Source: Nectonema munidae
Lineage: Eukaryota > Nematomorpha > Nectonematoida > Nectonematidae
Assembly: GCA_030549495.1 (NCBI GenBank)
Contig: JAUIRK010000898.1
Span: forward strand, 744,001-808,000
DNA: 64,000 bases
Reading direction: 5' to 3'
In this document: piece after piece, positions 9,901 to 18,414 of the stretch
Position numbering within the stretch: the stretch's first letter is position 1
Layout of the letters: every line of letters begins with the position of its first letter
Position numbers and translations under genes: made by a program
The notes under the pieces: generated by a model
Database searches by the model: none
What the model saw: only the letters and a program-made list of their open reading frames with translations
What the model was told of the DNA's origin: nothing

Positions 9901-11547
9901 AGAGAAATTAAGTTAATATTTAAAGTATTTCTTATTAACCACCACATTTTATTAATTACTTTTTGAAAAACTAATAAATTTTTAACGATTCTTCTTTTTT
10001 TAGAACTTTTTGTGTCAAATTTATTTTCAATATTCAGGACTCTCTTCTCGCAGCTCCATTAATTTTGGATATGTTTATTCTGACGGAATTTTTCGAAAGG
10101 GTTTTCTTTAAAGTTGACGAGAAGAGTGATTACCAGAAGTTTGACATTGTCTTGAGTGTTTTGAGCTACTTCTGCAAAGCTCCTTTGTCCTATAATGGCA
10201 AGCCCGTAGTCAATGCATTGTTCCGACAAAAAGCCTGCTTGGAAAATGTATTCAGAGCTTGTGTCGGTAAAAGAATACTGATACTTTTATATTATTTTGT
10301 ACATACAAATAATCAATTGATGGTTATTCTGACGAGACTTTTATATATTAAAAATAACACTTTATTAACAGCTTAACGCTCAGAGTCGACTATAGTTCAC
10401 TTTATAAAAATATGATCCTATGCGTTAATTAAGTCTTTTAATACAAATCGTCTGATTATTATGGTCGTTAACGGGTTAATGAGTAGATATTAACCATCCC
10501 ATATTTTCCATATCAAAGTAACAATACCATAAACGTAACAATATATTATCAATGTGTATTTGATGAAATAGACAGCTAATATATACAGCTCAACCCTCAT
10601 TATCTCTAAAAATCCATTTTTAAATTTGTTCTGTTAATGAAGTTCTGATTTATATAAGGTTAAATTTTTCATTAATATTTGTTTTAAGATGAGGTATATC
10701 TATATAAAAAAATGTATCAATAAAATATAATTCAACCACAATTTATGGGCTTTAATTTGTCATCCTTAAAATTTACTGAAAAAAATGTATCATGAGAAAT
10801 TTTTTGTAAATGCACTAATAGATATTTTAGATTCAATTTGTATATATAAACATATTATCAAAAAAGAAAGTAGTGAAGGGTTTGAAACTTAAAGTAGTTG
10901 TTTGTTATGATACATTTTGTGTTTCTGGGATTTATGAATCTTTTATTCACTATACACTTGTGCCTAACTCACTACTTAATTATTTGTTATTCTTTGGCTT
11001 AGTAATAAAGCAGTAAAACCTCTTTTAGCGGTCATCTTGATAGAACGTTTACCTGCCTATATCCACCATTCTACAACGTCCCGATTCAGCATAACTGCAA
11101 AACTGTCATTTTCAATGGGTGCATGTTAAACTGTTATAAGTGAGTTTACTGTAACTATATATTCCATCTTCAGCTCAATTGTCTACGAGTGCCATCACCT
11201 TTCCAGCTGGTTGGATAATATAATAATTGAATATAAGATACTTAACATTCTAAATTTTTAAAATATATGCTTATTCTTTTGTAATATTTTGAAAATTATG
11301 GGTTCCTAAGTTAGCAAAACTTCCTCTCTTTTTAGTTTGTTTGTAATAAATTTAATTATTATATTTAGGTTTACCTCCCGAGAATTATATGTTGTTGGAA
11401 CATAAAGTTGATTGCATCAATAGCAAATTCCTTAAACTTAGGGATTTGGGCAACAACAACACTTATACTCCTAGTCATAAAATGTCTTCCGGTCCTCAAG
11501 CTTCATTACCTCATTTTAATGGTGTCATAAGCAATGGATTCCATTAG
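681..11547 (+). CDS. INO1/ISYNA1: Inositol-3-phosphate synthase (myo-inositol-1-phosphate synthase), eight exons
   Basis: Converts glucose-6-phosphate to inositol-3-phosphate with NAD in the cytosol, the committed step of inositol synthesis. Exons, all with GT..AG borders and matching phases: 681-953, 3590-3722, 3776-4026, 4458-4653, 4713-4912, 4971-5165, 10038-10266, 11369-11547. Together they code for 551 residues, close to the roughly 558 of the human enzyme as I recall it. Family signatures seen: the NAD-binding loop GWGGNNGST (residues 62-70), WTANTERF in exon 4, [17 protein letters not shown] (329-338), [12 protein letters not shown] in exon 6, and PVVNALFRQ plus RACVG in exon 7. The ATG at 681 gives the usual N-terminal extension. 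Introns 1 (2.6 kb), 6 (4.9 kb) and 7 (1.1 kb) contain mobile-element debris. The exons themselves look intact, so I take the gene as functional. Confidence 0.95.
954..2079. other. Inositol synthase intron 1, left part
   Basis: AT-rich intron sequence. The only structure I see is a run of ACTAACTAA-like units at about 1765-1830. Similar units recur at about 40370-40425. No coding potential is seen. Confidence 0.5.
2105..2965 (-). pseudogene. Decayed piggyBac-type transposase (older family)
   Basis: Read on the minus strand, from about 2965 down, this resembles a piggyBac (DDD) transposase. It carries [15 protein letters not shown] and LRFDDF, matching the usual MSRxRF..LRFDD block. Next come a degenerate first catalytic block (RIDGQIL where IDEQL is usual), [12 protein letters not shown] (family: MPSKPDKFGIKF), the [12 protein letters not shown] block, GVDIMNQK, and a terminal cysteine-rich finger ([20 protein letters not shown]). 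Reading frames shift at least twice, and a stretch between the catalytic blocks is missing. I see no clean terminal repeats. It differs in sequence from the two piggyBac copies at 6.98 and 26.6 kb, so it is a separate and older family sitting in intron 1 of the inositol synthase gene. Confidence 0.75.
3015..3230. other. Homopolymer-rich patch, possible sequencing or assembly artefact
   Basis: Long runs of G, C, T and A alternate here, including nine Gs near 3041 and poly-T runs of up to about fifteen bases. Neighbouring DNA has nothing similar. It contains no gene. Confidence 0.5.
3231..3589. other. End of inositol synthase intron 1
   Basis: AT-rich intron sequence leading to the acceptor before exon 2. 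Nothing else is seen. Confidence 0.5.
3590..3722 (+). CDS. INO1/ISYNA1: Inositol-3-phosphate synthase exon 2
   Basis: Residues 92-135 plus the first base of the codon for Gly136. It begins [13 protein letters not shown], the conserved block after the NAD loop. The intron that follows is only 53 bases (3723-3775). Confidence 0.92.
3776..4026 (+). CDS. INO1/ISYNA1: Inositol-3-phosphate synthase exon 3
   Basis: Starts [12 protein letters not shown] after a split glycine codon and includes [12 protein letters not shown]. It ends EKV-type at AAG|GTGAAG in phase 0. Confidence 0.92.
4027..4457. other. Inositol synthase intron 3
   Basis: T-rich intron of 431 bases with no feature that I can recognise. 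Confidence 0.6.
4458..4653 (+). CDS. INO1/ISYNA1: Inositol-3-phosphate synthase exon 4
   Basis: Encodes [12 protein letters not shown] through [11 protein letters not shown]. Acceptor TAG|GTC and donor G|GTCAGA, phase 1. Confidence 0.93.
4713..4912 (+). CDS. INO1/ISYNA1: Inositol-3-phosphate synthase exon 5
   Basis: Carries [19 protein letters not shown] and [10 protein letters not shown], the most conserved part of the family. It ends KSKE at GAG|GTAAAT, phase 0. Confidence 0.95.
4971..5165 (+). CDS. INO1/ISYNA1: Inositol-3-phosphate synthase exon 6
   Basis: Carries [14 protein letters not shown] and [16 protein letters not shown]. It ends HNVCE at GAA|GTAAAT, phase 0. The next intron is 4.9 kb and full of mobile DNA. 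Confidence 0.95.
5625..5727 (+). pseudogene. Short pogo/Tigger-like transposase fragment
   Basis: A short reading frame gives [16 protein letters not shown] and ends in a stop at about 5725. The WLxxHPG block resembles the end of the DDE domain in pogo/Tigger transposases. It is too short for certainty and could be chance. Confidence 0.3.
5864..6080. mobile_element. Inverted-repeat (foldback-like) MITE
   Basis: The left end (AAGAAATAAGTCATAA...GGGAAGATTAGCTCCTC) returns as its reverse complement at 6042-6080 with a few mismatches. Similarity continues inward after an offset of about 30 bases. The two arms enclose an AT-rich centre. The element is about 217 bases with no coding capacity. Its superfamily is not clear. 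Confidence 0.65.
6130..6974 (-). other. Unidentified decayed coding element, part 1 (GC-richer)
   Basis: This stretch is visibly richer in G+C than the surrounding intron. The minus strand reads like degraded protein-coding sequence, for example [19 protein letters not shown] near 6330-6440. It appears continuous with the GC-richer block at 8148-9800, from which it is separated by the inserted piggyBac copy at 6979-8143. I do not recognise the family, and no terminal repeats were found. It could be a mobile or virus-derived fossil. It is broken. Confidence 0.4.
6979..8143 (-). mobile_element. piggyBac-type DNA transposon, internally deleted copy 1
   Basis: The ends CACTAGAATG...CATTCTAGTG are inverted repeats flanked on both sides by TTAA (6975-6978 and 8144-8147), the piggyBac target site. 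Next to the ends lie palindromes of the type TGTCGAAATCGACA. Minus-strand pieces match the transposase of the copy at 26606-28754, for example [15 protein letters not shown] and [13 protein letters not shown]. About 1.06 kb of the transposase gene is missing here, including all catalytic residues. This copy keeps about 80 bases near the 5' end of the gene that the other copy has lost. It cannot move on its own and is nested inside the GC-richer decayed element. Confidence 0.9.
8148..9800 (-). other. Unidentified decayed coding element, part 2 (GC-richer)
   Basis: A G+C-rich block of about 1.65 kb with open stretches on the minus strand. One (9321-8950) encodes an acidic, leucine-rich segment with [14 protein letters not shown] and a repeated LDS/LD(A/I)LL theme. 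Another (9798-9340) is basic and rich in Arg, Ser and Pro. A third lies at 8679-8200. The order acidic, then basic or compact segments, suggests a multi-domain protein-coding element read right to left. I could not assign a family; retroelement, DNA transposon or viral origin are all possible. It is broken and probably old, since another transposon has landed in it. Confidence 0.4.
10038..10266 (+). CDS. INO1/ISYNA1: Inositol-3-phosphate synthase exon 7
   Basis: Begins [11 protein letters not shown] directly after ...HNVCE of exon 6 and carries [17 protein letters not shown] and RACVG. It ends in phase 1 at G|GTAAAA. Confidence 0.93.
10365..10479. mobile_element. Short MITE, copy A
   Basis: About 115 bases with imperfect inverted ends TTAACAGCTTAACGCTC / RC of GGTCGTTAACGGGTTAA. 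It shares the internal core GACTATAGT(C/T)ACTTTAT with the copy at 25479-25579. It lies in intron 7 of the inositol synthase gene and is non-coding. Confidence 0.6.
10480..11010. other. Inositol synthase intron 7, middle part
   Basis: AT-rich. A transposon-end-like string (CAGCTCAACCCTCATTATCTC) occurs near 10587, but no partner end was found. Nothing else is seen. Confidence 0.4.
11011..11151. mobile_element. pogo/Tigger-type MITE
   Basis: Starts CAGTAAAACCTCTTTTAGCGGTCA and ends with the reverse complement of TTACAGTAAACTCAC. The CAGTAAAACCTCTTT terminus is typical of pogo/Tigger elements. About 140 bases, non-coding. Confidence 0.5.
11369..11547 (+). CDS. INO1/ISYNA1: Inositol-3-phosphate synthase exon 8 (last)
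   Basis: Encodes [15 protein letters not shown], matching the family block LPPxNHMLLEHK, then a variable tail ending ISNGFH and TAG at 11545-11547. Confidence 0.92.
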
Positions 11548-11579
11548 ATGTTTTTTTCTGCTCTTTATTTATTGTTTTA

Positions 11580-11585
11580 AATAAA
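11580..11585 (+). terminator. Candidate poly(A) signal of inositol synthase
   Basis: AATAAA 33 bases after the stop codon, followed by a T-rich tract. Confidence 0.5.
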
Positions 11586-12072
11586 TCTTTTAAGATCTTT
11601 AAATTATTATTTTTGTTTTACATTTCTTTGTCCACATTTTAAATTCGGTTTTGTTTACTCTAAGTAATACAGCATTAAGATTTTCACCGTTTGATTGCCA
11701 AGCCGTATAATATAGTTTTTTATAGATAAGGTGCAACTTGGAATAATGAAAATGATAGTAAAAAAACATTTTTTTGTATAAAATTAAGGTACGACAAGTG
11801 AACCAATGACTGTAAAAGAAAACAAATGAAAATAAAAATAGCAGGGTTTTATTATAAGTAAATAAAATAGATATTTTATTCGTGATAAATAAGGAAAAAA
11901 TCATTCATACTGTCATTTGAGTGAAAATTTCCTTTCATGGAGATGTAACGAAACACTAGAATATATTTTTGTTTCACATTGGCTTGATTGCAATATTGTT
12001 TTAGCGTGTTGAGGCTCATTACCAGACATTGAAAGTCAGAGTCTTTTCTAATGCTGAAAAATTAAGAGTTCT
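11586..12072. other. Intergenic stretch
   Basis: AT-rich DNA after the inositol synthase gene. No gene or repeat is recognised. Confidence 0.4.
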
Positions 12073-12316
12073 CATATTTATGCAATAAAACATTTAATTC
12101 TTCGTTTTTTTAGAAAAAGGATTCATCATATTTATACTCCAATGTCGTGATGAAAGAACAAAAATGTAATAACTCTCTAATATATCTATTAGATATATTC
12201 TAGAAATTTTCCGTTGATAAAATCCTTTTTCTAAAATAACGAAGAATTAAATGTTTTATTGCATAAATATGATGAATACTGAACATAAGCATTTTTGTTC
12301 TTTCATTACGACATTG
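12073..12316. repeat. Interleaved inverted repeat
   Basis: Two blocks, p1 (12073-12123) and p2 (12140-12166), both recur as reverse complements at 12221-12271 and 12290-12316. The order is p1-p2-p1'-p2' instead of the nested p1-p2-p2'-p1'. The centre holds a small palindrome, AATATATCT-ATT-AGATATATT. No coding capacity is visible. Confidence 0.75.
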
Positions 12317-14731
12317 ACCCACAAGTGGATCCAACTTGAAGTTAACAAAAAATGATTTTTTTAGATACTAAGAAGTAGAGAAATGGTAATTGTATAATTG
12401 CTTCATGCGATAATTTTTAATGTAAAAATATGGACTTTGTCAATTTGGGTAACGTACTTTAGTGGTTTTCAATCAAAAGTTAGCTAGATATTTCGATAAA
12501 TTAGTATATCCTCATACAATTTTTCATAAGTTGTTGTGATTTATCTTTTCTTATAAAGAACAAAATAGTATGAAAAATGAGTATAACTAAGAATTGCATA
12601 ATAATTTTCTCCAATTAAAAAATATTCCATAGATTTGCATATGTCTCGAGTCAACTCCCAAAATTTGCCTTATCATTTACAACCATTTTTGTTTTTTTTC
12701 CTTTAAGTCTTGACAAACAATTCTGTCATGGTTGAAAGTAGTGTGTGGTAATTTTTATTACTAGATGTTTGTTTTTTGAAAAATTTGACTCTAAACCTTC
12801 ACTAACAGAAATTATGGTTTTAAAAAAATATATTCACTTCAAACATCGATAAAGCATCGCCTCAACATCCCTGTAGTTTAACCGGTTGTCGACTTTAGAA
12901 AAATAAAATCGTTAGCGTTTATTAATAAAACAAATCTGCTTTACATTAAATATCGTCTAATTATTCTGGTTAAGATTTAAATGTATTGTAATAGCGACCA
13001 TAAAGTGAAAGTTTTGTAACCATTAATCGTGTGTTATTTCTCAATGAGTGTTTAAAATCGTGTTGGGAGAAAATATCAATAACCAAAATGTTGACGACAA
13101 TGGACAAGCTGTTGAAAAATTTTTTTTTTATTTGTTAAACTATTTTTGTAATTGTTTATATTACAAAATTTTATTAATATATTAAGAATTATCATATTAA
13201 TTTTAAGGTACCTTATTCTACAGTGAAATGTATTCTGCCTCTAACAAATTTTCAAATGGGTTTTGGTTACTTTCTTTTTTTTATAGAGGTTTACCTTTTT
13301 GTAATACCAATAAATGTATTTTTTTTTTCTCAGGCAGTATCAGAACTGTTCGTTATGGGCGTATATTCCATCCATCTGTTTTTGTTGAATTTAAGTGAGT
13401 TCCAAACATTAGGTCAAATAATGCAAAAGATTTATGGTGAATGAAAGACCGAACTGAAATAACTGCCAATTTGATTAACATACTCGCCGAAAATTCCGAG
13501 AATTTAATTTAAAAACTTGACTGCGAAGCCTAGATATATTAGACTCGATCATGCTAAATTTATAAACAGAAACTCTAGAAAAGTTTAAATTAAAAACTTT
13601 TATATGCCATAAAAATTTCGATTTTTTATAATAAACTTATAGATTGGTCATGTCTTTTAATTTATATTAAATGATAAATAGTTGATCCACGTTTAATTTA
13701 CACCCCGTCAAACATAAGAAGTTAAGTTTTTTTTTAATTTTTATCCATTATTACTAAAATAAACTAAAAATGTGAGTAAAGAACCATTATGGTAGCAAAA
13801 TATTCTTACAAAACTAATTTTCAATGCATAAAAAATACATTAAAAATTTTATGATCTAATATTTAAAAAAAATTTTCATTAATTAATTAAAATTTTTTTG
13901 AAATAATCAAAAATTAATTAAAAATTATTTATTTTATTTAAAAAAAGAAAGATTAAATTTATTATTAACTCAAGTTGAAAGCAGACGATTTTTATAAATT
14001 TTACTTCTAATATAAAAAAGCAATTTTTGTACAATATTTTTTATAGCAAAATAAAAACTCTGTTTTAAATAAGAGAGCATCAAAAGTTTGTTTATTTAAA
14101 AATTTTCAAATATGTTTTTTTTAAACGAAACTCTTTTACGTAATGCTAATTTTTTGTAAAAAAATCGTACTTTTTTAATAAGATTCCAAGTAAATCTAAA
14201 GAACTTGTAAAGTTTCAAAAACAATTTTAAATAAACTGATATAGTTTAGTATATATGAGATTTAATATATTTTTATATGTAAGTATAATTTAACCCAAAA
14301 ATTTATATCAAATTAAAAAAAAAATTTGAATCTATTTTTATATATAACATGTTAATTTGTTTGCCAGATATATTTTTAATAATACAAACTAACTAATAAG
14401 TTAATTAACTAACATGCTCTTATATAAAAATATATTGTGAAAAAAATATAAAGGAAAGTTTATTTTAATTAAAAAATTATTGCCATTATAACTCTACAAC
14501 TGTCATTATATAAATTTGAAAAGTTAAATAATTATAGATCCTATCACAATAATACTAACTCATCTCACATATTTTTAAAATATAAAGTTTTCTCTTATAA
14601 TTTTATATTCAATAAATATATATTTTAATTGCATGAAGATTGAACGATATCATATTTATTCATATTTAAAGAATGTAATTTTGAATTTTATTGGTAATAT
14701 TCCACAGATCAGAAAAACTAACAAAGAAGAA
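12317..14731. other. Long AT-rich intergenic stretch
   Basis: About 2.4 kb, very AT-rich from 13600 on, with many A and T runs. I see no gene, terminal repeats or RNA gene. Confidence 0.45.
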
Positions 14732-14739
14732 TTTCATAG

Positions 14740-15392
14740 TAGTGTGTCCACGTTAAGGTCTTTTTTTCATTCCCCATGGAACGAGGACCTCGTTTTTTGA
14801 AATATTTCCCCGGGGAAGAAAAAGCGATTTTTTCACAATAAAAAAACTCTTCTAAAATGAAAAAATATAAAGTATTCTGAAAGTTTTTTATTAGTTCAAA
14901 AATTGAATAAATTATTTTTAAAAAATTTAAAAAAATATTCATGTTTTGAAAAAATATCTATGAAATACTAGGTCGTTCAAAATTTCACCGTTCAACTGGT
15001 TTCAAATTTTCGTAGAAAAATAACTCATTGATGAAAACACTCGTTCGGAGTCTACAGATGTTTGTTTTATGCTTTTTAAATTCTTGAACAAATTTTCCAA
15101 AACTTCGGGCCTTCTTTAGGTTTCCAAATAAAGGTCAAACTTTTTTTTCATTATTTTATTTCTGCTTTAATACAACTTTTTTGTTTCATCAAAAAATGTA
15201 GATTTAAAAATTTGATTTGACTTAAAACTATAAAATTAGCCTAAAATTTTCATCAAACAGTTCAGCACAGAATCAAAACGAAAATTTGAAAACTCCTCGG
15301 GGAGTCGAGGAATGAATTTCGAGGACGAGGAGTAAAAATTTCAGAAATTCCCCGGGGAATGGGCGATGAGGATCCCCGGGGTGGATACCCTA
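14740..15392 (+). mobile_element. hAT-type MITE, copy 1
   Basis: Ends TAGTGTGTCCAC...GTGGATACCCTA form a short inverted repeat. The flanks are TTTCATAG (14732-14739) and CTTCATAG (15393-15400), an 8-bp target duplication with one mismatch, as expected for hAT. Subterminal regions carry CCCCGGGG and CGAGGA motifs on both sides. No transposase is present. It is nearly identical to the copy at 18415-19068 and in the same orientation. Confidence 0.85.
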
Positions 15393-15663
15393 CTTCATAG
15401 GGAAGTTATCGTGAGCGAACGATGTGAAAAATTATATAGAAAAATAGGGGAAGTAGAAACCTAAATTAAAAAATGCACGTAGTAAATTTTTGCTCAAATA
15501 ATAAATGGACTAGTTAACCATTAAAAAAATTTTCTCACGGATTATGTTAAAATGTTTTATCTATCGTTTTTCCTCTACTCTCCTTCAAAGACGTAGTGCG
15601 AGGGAAGCCAAGAAGTGCGCCTCTTTGACAAAATTAGTGTCCTTTCTTATGAGGCTCAATGTG

Positions 15664-15800
15664 ATGCGTGAGTAGGTTTGGTTAGATGCTGGATTCGATA
15701 ACTCAAGGTCTTGGATTCGATCCCGCATCAAGCCTGCTTTCCTCGTAGTTCGATACAAGCGGCGCAATTGTGCCTTCTCGATGAAAACACCTTCCTCCTA
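15664..15800 (+). repeat. tRNA-derived SINE, family 1
   Basis: The left part resembles a tRNA, with an A-box-like GAGTAGGTTTGGTTAGA and a B box within GGATTCGATCCC. The right part is the shared tail ...GGCGCAATTGTGCCTTCTCGATGAAAACACC. Related copies lie at 31177, 42631 (minus), 48134 (minus) and, as a partial, 45897. Confidence 0.75.
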
Positions 15801-16024
15801 AAAAGCAGCCTTCCTTTTAAAAAACGTAGGTGAGATGGAGATAAGTAAAATAAATTGACACACAACATAATATTTTTATCCCAAGGTTATTAATAAATTA
15901 TCTGTTTTCACGACAACATGTATGTGTTATAAAATAAAGGGCTTTTAAAATATAATTTCTTTCTCAATTTTTATTAAGAATATCATATTTTAAAAGTGTT
16001 TTTGCTGCTTTAACTATAAAATTG
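15801..16024 (+). promoter_or_regulatory. Presumed promoter and 5' UTR of the Kelch-like gene
   Basis: AT-rich DNA between the SINE and the start codon. TATA-like strings such as TTATAAAATAAAG near 15930 exist but are not distinctive in this composition. Confidence 0.25.
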
Positions 16025-17764
16025 ATGGAAGAAAAGAAGCAAGACTCTTATAAATTTTACAAATTTCTAGAAGAATTGGAAACTTTCGATTTAAATAGTC
16101 ATGTAAGATTATTTGACGATGAATTTAGTGATATTGAACTGGTAAGTTCCGATGATACCACGATTAAAGCTCATGCTTTTGTAATTTTTCAATTATCTGA
16201 TAAAATTGGACAATTAGTACAAAGAGTCTTTTCATCATCGAACCAAGTGAAATTTGTTATCAATGGTAAAACTTTACAGTCAATTGTAAACTTTGCATAT
16301 TGTAGAGATGTTGAAATTTTAGAATCCAACATAGAAGATATACTAGAAGCTTCCATAATTTATGAAATTACTGAACTGGAAGAATATTGCAAGTTGTTTT
16401 TGACACAAGAAGTCTCTGTTAAAAACTGGATTTTACATCTAAAATTATGTGACCGGAATAATTTTTCAAATGAAGTTTCAAATATACTAATATACATAGA
16501 GCAAAATTTTGAAAAAATAATAGAAAAATATAGTATTGCTTGTTTAAGCTTCGAGTTTTCGTTTTATGATATTGAAAACGTATTAAATAGTGATTATCTA
16601 AACATGGACGAAGAAAAAGTGTTTAACTTCGTTGTTGAATTTATTGAAGAAGTCAAAAATCACCCAAAAATATCAAAATGTTATGAAGAACTCATCAAAT
16701 TAGTAAGATATGACTTATTAAGCGCTAATTTTCTTCAAAATATAGTCATGAAAAATCCTACTGTTGTGTTGATGCGGAATCAAGATTATAATTTTGAAAG
16801 ACTTCTTCAAAAACAATGTACAGAACGGAGAAATAGAAATCGGAGTTTGAGTTTATCTTCCTTATCTTACATGAATTATCGAATTCCTCATGAAATAATT
16901 GTGACGTCTGGGGGATGGGAAGCAAACGGTATTTCTCCTTCTTTCGAAGTATATAATGTGAGAGAAGATACCTGGAGTATAGTTCCAAATGTCTACACTA
17001 ATTATTTGGCATACCATAAAACAGTCATTCTAAATAACATAATGTATTTTATTGGAGGGTATGATAGCATTGAATGTTTTAATAGTGTTTTTTGCCTAAA
17101 CTTGAAAACCATGGAAGTTTACAAAGAATGCCCTATGAATTTTAAAAGATGTTATGTAAGCGTTGCTATTCTTGATGGTCTCATATATGCTATGGGAGGC
17201 TACGATGGAATCCAAAGACATTCTTCTGCCGAAGTCTTTGATCCAGGTGTCGGTATTTGGAGAGAGATTAAATCAATGAATCGCGTGAGAAGCGACGCCG
17301 CTGCAGCTTCTATGAATGGAAGACTTTATATCGTTGGCGGCTTTGATGGAAGCATGATTACGAATACTGTAGAATATTATTCGCCACAGTGTGACACCTG
17401 GGTTGAGATAAGTTCGATGAATTGCCTGCGATCAGGTGTAAGTTGTATTAACTTCAACGAATGTCTATACGCTTGTGGAGGCTTCGATGGGCATCAGAGG
17501 CTCAACACCTGTGAATATTATGATTTTCAAAGCAAAGTTTGGCGTTTCTCTACATCACTAAACTTAGGAAGATCGAATTTTGTTTTAGCCGCTCTGTCCA
17601 ACAAACTCTATGCAATTGGAGGCTATGATGGAAATGGAACAACAAGTTCAATTGAGTGCTATGATAAATCTACTGGCCTATGGTCACCACTATACTCTTC
17701 CCTTAACTTTTCGAAAAGTGCTTTAAGTGCATCTGTATTATTTAATAATTTTAAATTTATATAA
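16025..17764 (+). CDS. BTB-BACK-Kelch protein (KLHL10-like), single exon
   Basis: An uninterrupted frame of 579 codons. Residues about 30-127 form a BTB/POZ domain (FSDIELVSSDDTTIKAHAF, then AYCRDVEILESNIEDILEAS). About 130-240 form the BACK domain. Residues 291-574 contain six Kelch repeats, each with the GG(Y/F)D-type turn: GGWEA, GGYDS, GGYDG, GGFDG, GGFDG, GGYDG, each followed by a conserved Tyr and Trp in most repeats. By family, such proteins recruit substrates to Cullin-3 ubiquitin ligases; the Kelch propeller binds the substrate and BTB binds the cullin. KLHL10-type members with no introns are often expanded in arthropods. The start is ATG at 16025; the TTG just before it is not a likely start. 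A weak ATTAAA poly(A) signal lies at 17938. The gene is flanked by two copies of the same hAT MITE. The exact substrate is unknown. Confidence 0.9.
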   Translation: MEEKKQDSYKFYKFLEELETFDLNSHVRLFDDEFSDIELVSSDDTTIKAHAFVIFQLSDKIGQLVQRVFSSSNQVKFVINGKTLQSIVNFAYCRDVEILESNIEDILEASIIYEITELEEYCKLFLTQEVSVKNWILHLKLCDRNNFSNEVSNILIYIEQNFEKIIEKYSIACLSFEFSFYDIENVLNSDYLNMDEEKVFNFVVEFIEEVKNHPKISKCYEELIKLVRYDLLSANFLQNIVMKNPTVVLMRNQDYNFERLLQKQCTERRNRNRSLSLSSLSYMNYRIPHEIIVTSGGWEANGISPSFEVYNVREDTWSIVPNVYTNYLAYHKTVILNNIMYFIGGYDSIECFNSVFCLNLKTMEVYKECPMNFKRCYVSVAILDGLIYAMGGYDGIQRHSSAEVFDPGVGIWREIKSMNRVRSDAAAASMNGRLYIVGGFDGSMITNTVEYYSPQCDTWVEISSMNCLRSGVSCINFNECLYACGGFDGHQRLNTCEYYDFQSKVWRFSTSLNLGRSNFVLAALSNKLYAIGGYDGNGTTSSIECYDKSTGLWSPLYSSLNFSKSALSASVLFNNFKFI

Positions 17765-18406
17765 ATCTTTTAATTTTTTATTTATAATCTTAAAGCTTTT
17801 CTCCTTTCATTCAAATATGCAATATAACTTTTTTATATTTCAAACACTATATATACTATCATTCATTTAAAGAAATTGTACATTTGAATTTTGATATAAA
17901 TATTTTTCTAATTTTTACTTAAATATAATTAAATATTTGAAAAGGGCGAATATTTTTTAATTTAAAGGTATATCTACTAAGCAGATGGCTAGTATATCTG
18001 CGCGTGTTGTCTAGTTTCATAATAGCTAGAACTAAAATCGCTATTGTTATATGATAACTAGTCGTATATTTCAGCTGCTACTAAAAGCACTATTAACCAA
18101 AATAGCTAATTTGTTAACTAAAATAGTTTAATGGAATGTATTCTGCTCTTAGCAATTATATTTAGTGTTTTTCAACAGGTAAAAAAACTGAATAAAGTAT
18201 CGTGGGTTTTTACTACGCTAGTTGTTTGCGCTAATTGCTATTATGAATTTAGCCGCTTGGGGCCACTAGCACAACTCTACACCCTCTAATAATAATAAGT
18301 TTTTTTATATTTTCAAATATCATTTTAATATGGAATAAGTTAAAATTAATTTGATTCATATATTGATTGATAAGTTAGTTAAAACTAAATGAAATATTCA
18401 TATAGG
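17765..18406. other. Kelch gene 3' flank
   Basis: Contains the probable 3' UTR with ATTAAA at 17938-17943. From about 17990 to 18290 there is less AT-rich sequence of unknown nature, with recurrent TAGCTA/CTAGT strings. No gene is seen. Confidence 0.35.
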
Positions 18407-18414
18407 CTACACAT

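Noticed and set aside
16758-16988. Minus-strand frame inside the Kelch gene
   Set aside because: Shadow of an intact, family-matching plus-strand gene.
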